Shown: piece by piece, positions 56,296 through 64,000 of the stretch
How positions within the stretch are numbered: position 1 is the first letter of the stretch
Layout of the letters: every line of letters starts with the position of its first letter
Assembly (NCBI RefSeq): GCF_030272615.1
Contig: NC_081413.1
Span: 441,651,038-441,715,037 of the forward strand
Source: Cryptomeria japonica
Taxonomy: Eukaryota > Streptophyta > Pinopsida > Cupressales > Cupressaceae
Reading direction: 5' to 3'
DNA length: 64,000 nt
The notes under the pieces: model-generated
Told to the model about the DNA's origin: nothing
The model's input: the letters and a program-made list of their open reading frames with translations, nothing else
Database searches by the model: none
Position numbers and translations under genes: made by a program

Positions 56296-59200
56296 TTAGG
56301 TCTCTACCAGAGGGGCATAAACCCCCAATCTATCTCTGAAGTACTCAAATGATTCCTTAGGCAAAGGTTTAGTGAAGATATCTGCAATCTGCTCTTTAGT
56401 GTTCACATAAACTAGCCCGACTTCATTTGCTTCCACCTTCTCCTTCAAAAAGTTATACTTGATAGATATGTGCTTTGTCTTAGAATGAAATATTGGATTC
56501 TTTAATATATCAATAGTAACAAAGTTATCATAGTGAATAACTATTGGTTCATTACAATCCACCCTTATATTCTTCAACATTTTTTTCATCCATAGAACTT
56601 GTGTACAATTAGTAGCAACAACAACAATAGTAGATAAAGATGTACATGACTATTTCTTGCTGAACCAAAAAATAAGTTTCTTTCCAAGAAAGAAAGCTCC
56701 ATCGGATGTGCTTTTCTCATCATCAACATCTCCAGCCCAATCAACATATGTAAATGCACGTCGTGTAAAGTCATCATTTTTAGAATACCACAAACCAAAT
56801 TCAGTTGTTCCCTACAAATACCCGAAAATCCTTTTCACCGCACTCTCATGATTCTCTCTAGGATCACTCTGATATCTTGATACAATACAAACTGCATTCA
56901 TTATACCTGATCTAGTCTAAGTCAGATATAACAAACCTCCAATCATAGACTTGTACCTTGTAGGATTTACTGGTGTTGATGCATCTTTCTTAGTCAACTT
57001 GTCACTTGTAACCATAGGTGTACCAACCAGTTTAGAATCTTCCATACCAAATTTATTCAACAACTCTCTAGCATACTTAGTTTGATAGATGAAAATACCT
57101 TTATCAGTCTGAGTAATTTGCAAACCTAATAAAAATTTCATCTCCCCAATCATAGACATCTCAAATTCATTCTTCATATTTTCAGAGAATTCCATACATA
57201 ACTTATCCTCACCTCCAAAAATGATATCATCAACAAATAATTCAACAATAAATATGTCATCATCAGTGATCTTATAATATAAATTACTATCAACATTACC
57301 TTTAGTGAAACTAAGCTTCAAAAGATATTTATGCAATCTTGCATACCAAACTCTAGGGGCTTGTTTCAATCCATATAAAAATTTCCTTAACCTGCAAACC
57401 ATGTTTTTGTCATCTAAAAGTGAAAATCCATCAGGTTGCTCAATGTAAACTTCCTCTTCAAGATATCCATTCAAAAATGCACACTTAACATCCATCTGAT
57501 AAACCTTGTAGTTCTTATGGGAAACATAAGCAAGAAATAATCTCACAGCTTCAATCCTAGCTACCAAAGAAAAAATTTCATCATAATCAATTCCTTCCTT
57601 CTGAGAATATCCTTTACAAACCAATCTAGCTTTATTCCTCACAACTTTTCCATATTCATTTATTCCTAAAAACCCATTTAATTCAAAAAACATTCTTATT
57701 TTTAGGCCGGGGAACTAAAGTCCATGTATTATTCTTTTCTATATGATCTAATTCCTCTTCCATAGATTTCATCCAACTTTCATCTTTACATGCTTCAATT
57801 ACTGATGCTGGTTCAATTTGAGAAATTAAACATACCTCATTAGCTACCAACCTTCTTCTTGTCATCACTCCTTTGTTCTTAGCTCCAATGATACAATCTT
57901 TTGAATGATTTAACTGTACATATCAAGGAGTCTTCTGACTTTCTGTTCCTCTGCTCTGATCTTCAGTTACTATTGAATTTTTTGATATTGTTGGAGTAAC
58001 TGGTTCAACATTTTGTTCTGCTACAGGTGCTATGGTTCAATTATGATCATGTCCACTGCCGGTTCTCTCTCATAAATTTTGATTTGATTTCTATTTTGCT
58101 CATCTACCCTGACATTAGTTCTCTCCACAATTATCTACAATATTTTGTTATAACATCTATATGTTTTGCTTTCACTAGAATAACCAAGAAATATCCCTTC
58201 ATCACATCTAGGATCAAACTTTCCAATGGAATAATCTCTTTTGATATATCATTTACAACCAAAGATTTTGAAATACTTAACTATAGGTGTATGACCAAAC
58301 CATAACTCATAAGGTGTCTTACCGATGTGTCCCTTGATATGAACTCTGTTGAATGTGTATACATTCATTCTCATAGCTTCTCTCCAGTAGATATGAGGTA
58401 GATTGGTTTCCATCATCATAGTTATAGCCTCATCCAAGATAGTTCTTTTCTTCCCTTCCACAACTCCATTCTGCTGAGGTGTCCAGGGTGCAGATAACTG
58501 TCTCCTTATCCCATTCTTTTCACAAGAATGGATAAATTCACCAGATGTGAATTCTCCACCCTGATCTGATGTTAAGCATTTAATCTTCAATCATGTCTTT
58601 GCCTCAACTTTAGCTTTAAATATTTTAAACTTTTCAAATGCTTCAGATTTCTCCCTTAGAAAAGTAACCCACATCATTCTAGAATAGTCATTAATGATTA
58701 GCATAAAATATCTATCACCTTGAAATTTTTTGATTCATAGCAGGACCACACAAATCAGTATGAATACGATCAAGAATATCATTAGATTTGTCTTGTATAC
58801 TCTTAAAAGTAGTTCTAACTTGCTTTCCCATTTGACATTCCTTACATACAGGATTATAGGGCTTAACAATCTTAGGTATATCTCTATCTGCCTTAGTATA
58901 ACTGATATTTATAATGCAATCAAAATTCACATGACACAACCTCTTATGCCATAACCAACTCTCATCAATTTATGCAATCAAACATGTCTTCTCACTGGAG
59001 TTAAAATGAAATATGTTACCTTTAGTCTGAGTACCGGTTGCAATCTCCAATCCACATCTATTGATAATCTTGCATTTTTCATCCTTGAACTGCATCTAAA
59101 ATCCCTTATTCACTAACTATCCTACACTCAACAGATTATGCCTTAAACCTTCAACATAATAAACATTATCGGTATCATGCTTACCATCTAGTGATATAGT

Positions 59201-59790
59201 TCCTCTTCCCTTGATCATGCATGCTTTGTCATCTCCAAATCTAACCAGATCACCATCAAATTCTTGCAAAGATGGAAACTTCCTTTTATCTCCTGCCATA
59301 TGATGTGAACATCCACTGTCTATCACCCATTCATCCCTATCTTCAATTTTAGCAGCAAGGGCCTTTTCTTTAGGTACCAGATCATCTTCCTTAATAGCCA
59401 AAAATACCCATTCCTTTCCATTGCCAGATCCACAAGCTAAATCTTGTGCCGGTTCATCATCAAAATCAGTCACACCTTCCTCATGAACATAGTAGCACGA
59501 TTTATCTTTGTTTCTCCTGTACTTATGCTTGTTCTGATAATCATGGTTAGGGCTAAATGATCTTCTAACTCTTTCCTCAAATCTTGAATTCCTTTCAGGA
59601 CATCTAGATGCAAAATGACCTATCTTATTACATGCAAAACATTTAAAAGGTGACTTTCCTTCATACTTACTTCTTGCAGGACCTTTAGGTACTCTTCTAG
59701 AAAATAGGGCTTCAAGTTGCTCAAACTCTTCATCTTCTTTCTTCATTTCCTCCAATTCCTTAGCATTTAAGGCTTTCCAATCACTCTTGT
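56296..59790 (-). pseudogene. Copia-3 gag-pol polyprotein relict
   Basis: The Gag end has the CCHC knuckle CFACNKIGHFASRC (about 59603-59645), and the protease reads WVIDSGCSHHMAGD (about 59295-59335). Integrase: CHVNFDC and CKECQMGK, HTDLCGP (near 58750), a damaged stretch, then SDQGGEF and TPQQNGVVEGKK (near 58460-58500). RT 57693-56917 with [20 protein letters not shown] and an intact FVDDIIFGG (57205-57235). RNase H 56798-56296, ending YAPLVET, the same C-terminus style as Copia-2. Frameshifts and stops lie between these parts (59110, 58600, 57900-58240, 57690, 56590), so it is non-functional. Confidence 0.92.
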
Positions 59791-60817
59791 CAACACTTGT
59801 CAACACTTATCAACACTTATCAATACTTATCAGCACTTGGAGATCTTTGGTTATGTTCATCGGCATGTTCAATGACTTATGCACAATCACCAGTATCTGG
59901 TTCACCGATAGGTTATATTGTTCACCGACACTTTGAATGATTTGGAGATTACTTGGTTATGTCAAAGACATTGTTTGAACACTTGGTTTTTGTGATTTGT
60001 TCATTGGTCTAATCGGGTTTGCATATTTGTTGTTACCAACAAATAGGTCTAGGTTATGCACCGACAAGCATATCTATTCCAGACCAGCACGACACATCAT
60101 GAAGATGATTTGTTATTATTGTAAATGCATTGAGCCAACATCATGCATCTAATATTGATTCATTTGTGATTAATTTTATTGTAATATCTTAGTGAGCTGA
60201 CCTACTCATTTGGTCTTAGGTTTTGGTATAAATGTAAGGTCTCATTTATGAGATTGGGATATAGGATTGGGAAAGGATTGTAATAAGGTATATGCCAATA
60301 TAAGAAGAGCTATACATGCAGACATCATTCAATATTGAAGGAAGGTTTGAAGAAGGAAAATTAGAGCATAACCAGTACTGAATCCAACATATGAAGATGC
60401 TATTTTGAGTAGTACATTATCATTGGATTTAACCATCCAATTATAGTCAGTGTGACTCATTTTGTGATTGAGCAGTGAGCTCTAGGTAGTTAGCCTTTCT
60501 GCATGTGCAGACTCCATATTGTACACACATACTATATGCAGTAGTATCATCTAATTGTGGGTAAGGTTTTCCACCATGGTTTTTCCCCTTATAGGGTTTC
60601 CACATACAAATAATTGTGTTATGTGTTGTGTATGTTATTTGTCTTTCTGTTTCATGCATTAAACTTTACTAGTACTGCAATTAACTATTAAACTGTCTAC
60701 CGACATTAAAGTTTGGTTTACCAACATTAAGCATTAAGTTTGGTTAAGTTAGTTTTGGTTTGTATTTATTGGATAGCTGATTCACCCCCCCCTCTCAGTT
60801 GCCTCTGGAACCTAACA
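59788..60817 (+). repeat. Copia-4 5' LTR, 5'-truncated
   Basis: Homologous to solo LTR D from GTCAACACTTG onward, with a local expansion of an 11-bp unit TCAACACTTAT (five loose copies, 59788-59845). GTGG-type hairpin at 60574-60605. Terminal C-rich hairpin at 60772-60804, short stem AGCTGA/TCAGTT. Ends CCTAACA. Confidence 0.88.
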
Positions 60818-60819
60818 AT

Positions 60820-60831
60820 TGGTATCCTAGC
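60820..60831 (+). other. Copia-4 primer-binding site, decayed
   Basis: TGGTATCCTAGC, with two changes from the initiator-Met consensus, two bases after the LTR. Confidence 0.8.
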
Positions 60832-60868
60832 CTAGTCCTCTTTTTGTAGAAGTTTAGCAGCTTGAGGA

Positions 60869-63800
60869 GATCCAATATCTTCTAACTATTTCAAGAAGGA
60901 CAGTCCTAAACTTGATGGAACCAACTATGGCATATGGAAGATCAAGATGGAGACACATTTGAATTTCATTGGAAAGGACATATGGGATATTACAAAGAAT
61001 GTTTATGTTACTCCTACTGAAGGTTAACCTATTCCACCAACCTTGGCTAAAGATGAGGAAAATGGCACTTTTGAGCCCATTGTCTCATCAACAAATCATG
61101 GGATTATCAGATAGATCTAATGCTAAAGCTATTTGGGATAAATTGGAAACATTGAATGAAGGTGATACCACAATAAAAATTACAAAACTGGAGTGCTTTC
61201 GGGTCAGGTATGAAAATCTGAAAATGGAAGAAGATGAAAGAATTTCTGTTTTTATGGAAAGAGTAAATGAAATTGTTTTGGGTATACAATGTTGTGGAGG
61301 AACCTTAAGTGAAGATGAAGTTGTTTCTAAAGTTTTAAGAGCATTGCCACCTACATACAAAATGAAAGTAACTGCTATTAATGAATTGAGAACAATGCCT
61401 AATACATCAGTATCTAGAGACACTTTGGTTGGAAAACTTTCAGCTTTTGAACTTGAAGAATTTGGTCCCGTTGCTACTATAAAGATAGATTTAGCTTTCA
61501 AGGCATCATCATGATCATCTATAGCATCATTAGCATCATCTGATAAATCTGATTGGAAAGCCTTCGATGCAAGAGAACTTGAAGAAATTAGAAAGCATAA
61601 TGAAGAACTGGAAGAGCTTGAAGCACTATTTGCAAGGAAAATGCCTAAAGGTTCAGTTGGAAGTAAGTATGAAGGTAAAGTACCCTTTAAATGTTTTAAT
61701 TGCAATAAGATTGGTCATATGGCTTCTAGGTGTCCTGATAGACATGCAAGATTGAAAGAAGAAGCTAAAAGAACATATAAGCCTAACCCTGAATATCAGA
61801 GATACAGATTTAAGAAGAATAGAGGCAAATCTTGTTACTATGTTGATGAAGGAGTCACTGATGATTCTGATGAGGAACTGACAGACAATGGATGGGATTT
61901 TTTTGCTATAAAAGAAGATCAACCAACACCTACTATTCAACCGGTAGAGCTAGTCCTGGCAGCTAAAATTGAAGATGAGGATGAATGGATCATTGATTCC
62001 GGATGTTAACATCATATGACTGATGATAAGAGTAAATTATTAACCTTTCGAGAATACAATGGAGGTCTACTAAGAATAGGAGATGACAAAGCTTGTTTGA
62101 TCAGAGGAAAAGGTACTATATCTTTTGATGGTAAGCACAATACTGATAATGTTTACTATGTTGAAGGTTTGAAGCACAATCTTTTGAGTGTTGGTCAATT
62201 AGGTGAAAAGGGATTTCAGTTACAATTCAAGAATGGTAAATGCAAAATCATGAATAGAACTGGTAATCAGACTAGAGGTAATATCTTTCATTTGAATAAC
62301 TATGAGAAAGCATGCTTGATTGCACATATTGATGAAAGTTGGTTACGATATAAGAGACTGTGTCATGTAAATTTTGATTGCATTGTGAAGATCAGTACAC
62401 TTAAGGCTGTAAGAGATTTACCTAAGATTGTTAAGCCTCATAATCCGGTATGTAAGGAATGTCTATTTGGAAAGAAAGTATGAATATATTTTAAGAGTAT
62501 TCTAGAGAAATCCAATAATGTTCTTGACTTAATTCATATTGATTTTTGTGGTCCAGCAAGAACTAGAAGTTTACAAGGAGATAGATATTTATGCTAATCA
62601 TTGATGACTATTCTAGAATGTGTTGGGTTACTTTTCTTAGGGAGAAATCAAAAGATTTTGGTAAATTCAAACTATTCAAGGTGATGGTAGAGAATGAAAC
62701 CAGTAAGAAAACCAAATGTTTGAGATCAGATCAAGGAGGTGAATTCACATCTAAGGAATTTAATACATTCTGTGAAGTGAATGGGATCAGAAGACAACTA
62801 TCAGTGCCCCGGACACCCCAGCAAAACAGAGTTGTGGAAAGAAAGAACATAACTATTTTGGATGTAGCTAGAAGCATGATATAAGAAGCAAATGTACCTC
62901 ATGTTTATTGGAGAGAAGAAACCAATATAGCTTTTTACACATTCAACAGAGTTCACATCAAAGGTGAAACCAGTAAGACCCCTTATGAACTATGGTTTGG
63001 TAATACTCCTACTCTTAAATATTTCAGAATATTTGGAAGTAAATGTTATATTAGATGAGATGAGTATAGTGGCAAATTTGATCCTAGAAGTGATGAAGGA
63101 ATATTTCTTGGTTATTCATCTAAGAGCAAGGCATATAGATGTTTTAATAAGAGATTGCAGAAAATTGTTGAGAGTGTAAATGTGAAGATTGATGAATAGT
63201 TTAGAAGGTCCATGGACTCTGAACCGACAATAGAGATAATCACAAATAAACCTACTATAAGCACACTGGTACAGAATGTTGATCCAGTCATACTGACATC
63301 ATCTGAAAATTCAACAGTGACTGAAGAACAACAACAAGTGAAAAACCTCGGTATGTAAGATTGAATCACTCTGATAATCAGATAATTAGGAACAAATATC
63401 AAGGAGTTATGACTAGAGGAAGACTGGAAAATGAAGAGGTATGTCTTATTTCTCAAATTGAACCAACATCAATTAATGAGGCATGTGAAGATAAACAATG
63501 GATTAAAGCTATGAAAGATGAATTGGAACAAATTGAAAAGAATAACACATGGACATTAGTTCCCTAGCCTAAAGACAAAAATGTAATTGGAACTAAATGG
63601 GTATTCAGAAATAAACTTAATGAAGATGGTAAGGTAATAAAAAATAAAGCAATATTAGTGTGTAATGGTTATTCATAGAAGGAAGAAATTGATTTTAATG
63701 AAACCTTTGCACCGGTAGCTAGAATTGAGGCAGTTAGATTATTCTTCGCTTTTGCAATACATGAACTTCAAAGTATATCAAATGGATGTTAAATGTGATT

Positions 63801-64000
63801 TTCTGAATGGTGATCTTGAAGAAGAAGTTTACATTGAACAACCTGATGGATTTTCTTTGACAGATGACAAAGATATGGTTTGCAGGTTAAGGAAAGCTTT
63901 ATATGGATTGAAGCAATCTCCTAGAGCTTGGTATGCTAGATTGGACAAATATCTTTTGAAGATTGGTTTTACTAAAGGTAAGGCTGACAACAATCTATAT
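60869..64000 (+). pseudogene. Copia-4 gag-pol polyprotein relict (partial)
   Basis: No start codon is kept; readable Gag begins ISSNYFKKDSPKLDGTNYG near 60875. A frameshift near 61050 leads to a long Gag frame (to 61514). Knuckle CFNCNKIGHMASRC (61692-61733). Protease WIIDSGC then a stop, then HHMTDD (about 61987-62024). The pre-integrase segment contains KHNLLSVGQL. Integrase: RLCHVNFDC, CKECLFGKK, a stop; HIDFCGP; RSDQGGEF; TPQQNRVVERKN (near 62815). RT from about 63580 with [28 protein letters not shown] (after a frameshift near 63760) and [17 protein letters not shown], running off the edge before the FVDD block. Dead. Confidence 0.92.

Larger units (their letters stand above)
54684..59790 (-). 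mobile_element. Copia-3: 5'-truncated Ty1/copia element
   Basis: Minus strand: 3' LTR at 54684-55906, 3' untranslated region, then RNase H, RT, integrase, protease and the C-terminal part of Gag in reverse map order up to 59790. There Gag is cut within a conserved KSDWKAL motif and plus-strand LTR sequence of Copia-4 begins. The 5' LTR and N-terminal Gag are missing. The LTR is of the Copia-2 family (start TGTTGGCAATTGGAGG; same TATA neighbourhood). Confidence 0.9.
59788..64000 (+). mobile_element. Copia-4: Ty1/copia element, 5' LTR truncated, 3' end outside window
   Basis: Plus strand: truncated 5' LTR (59788-60817), primer site, gag-pol relict running to the window end within RT. The LTR family is that of solo LTR D. 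The first 40-50 LTR bases are replaced by Copia-3 Gag sequence. TTGTC at 59786-59790 fits both the Copia-3 side and the LTR side, suggesting a microhomology junction. Confidence 0.9.

Noticed and set aside
61088-61705. 205-codon Ser-rich minus ORF
   Set aside because: Antisense of the Copia-4 gag frame.
1-64000. Host protein-coding genes, tRNA or rRNA genes
   Set aside because: All long frames are explained by retroelements or the PMD relict; no cloverleaf-like or rRNA sequence was recognised, although a tRNA scan was not possible.

Overview
The window looks like intergenic DNA of a large, repeat-rich plant genome, probably a gymnosperm. That placement is inference from very long nested LTR elements and from the style of the extra ORFs; no host gene, rRNA or tRNA is visible to confirm it. 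Almost everything is LTR retrotransposon in various states of decay. Several insertions can be delimited to the base by target-site duplications (TSDs), and in four cases by recovery of the interrupted reading frame.

Left part (1-12072): a minus-strand Ty3/gypsy element of Tat-like type (Gypsy-1), with its 5' LTR at 11025-12072, a primer site, a 2.7 kb leader made partly of degenerate 21-bp repeats, gag, protease and a G-patch-like domain. It runs off the left edge. Its gag is split by a 4.3 kb solo LTR (2825-7161, TSD TCCTC) that carries a TA/CA microsatellite and a GC-rich 36-bp minisatellite. Next (12073-15328) is the decayed remains of a protein of roughly 1,090 codons with no recognised function (aORF-0).

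Middle (16352-38717): a complete but dead minus-strand Ty1/copia element (Copia-1, 16352-23388) sits in a plus-strand Tat-like gypsy element (Gypsy-2). Gypsy-2 is further broken by two solo LTRs (23764-25328, TSD AGAAA; 27094-27989, TSD CTCAT) and by a complete plus-strand copia element (Copia-2, 29968-36789). Gypsy-2 keeps RT, RNase H, a second RNase H and integrase ending at 37460, all with lost active-site residues.

Right part (38728-51794): the most unusual unit. An 11-13 kb LTR element (NA-1) has copia-type LTR ends and an initiator-Met primer site but no protease, RT or integrase. It encodes a coiled-coil protein with CCHC zinc knuckles (Gag-like) and a second large protein of unknown function (aORF). 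A solo LTR (41429-42494, TSD TATTC) and a second member of the same family (NA-2, about 43107-48697) are nested in it. aORF-0 may be a distant relative of this second protein. Beyond it lie a decayed plant-mobile-domain gene on the minus strand (about 52330-54250), a 5'-truncated minus copia (Copia-3, 54684-59790) and a plus copia cut by the window end (Copia-4, 59788-64000).

Two small RNA-type inverted repeats recur in the LTRs of both the copia elements and the NA elements. One sits just before the LTR 3' end, with a C-rich loop and a stem whose sequence changes between families while often staying paired. The other is GTGG-T5-CCC/GGG-T4-CCAC. Shared signals of this kind are what one would expect if the NA elements are mobilised in trans by the copia machinery; that is an inference.
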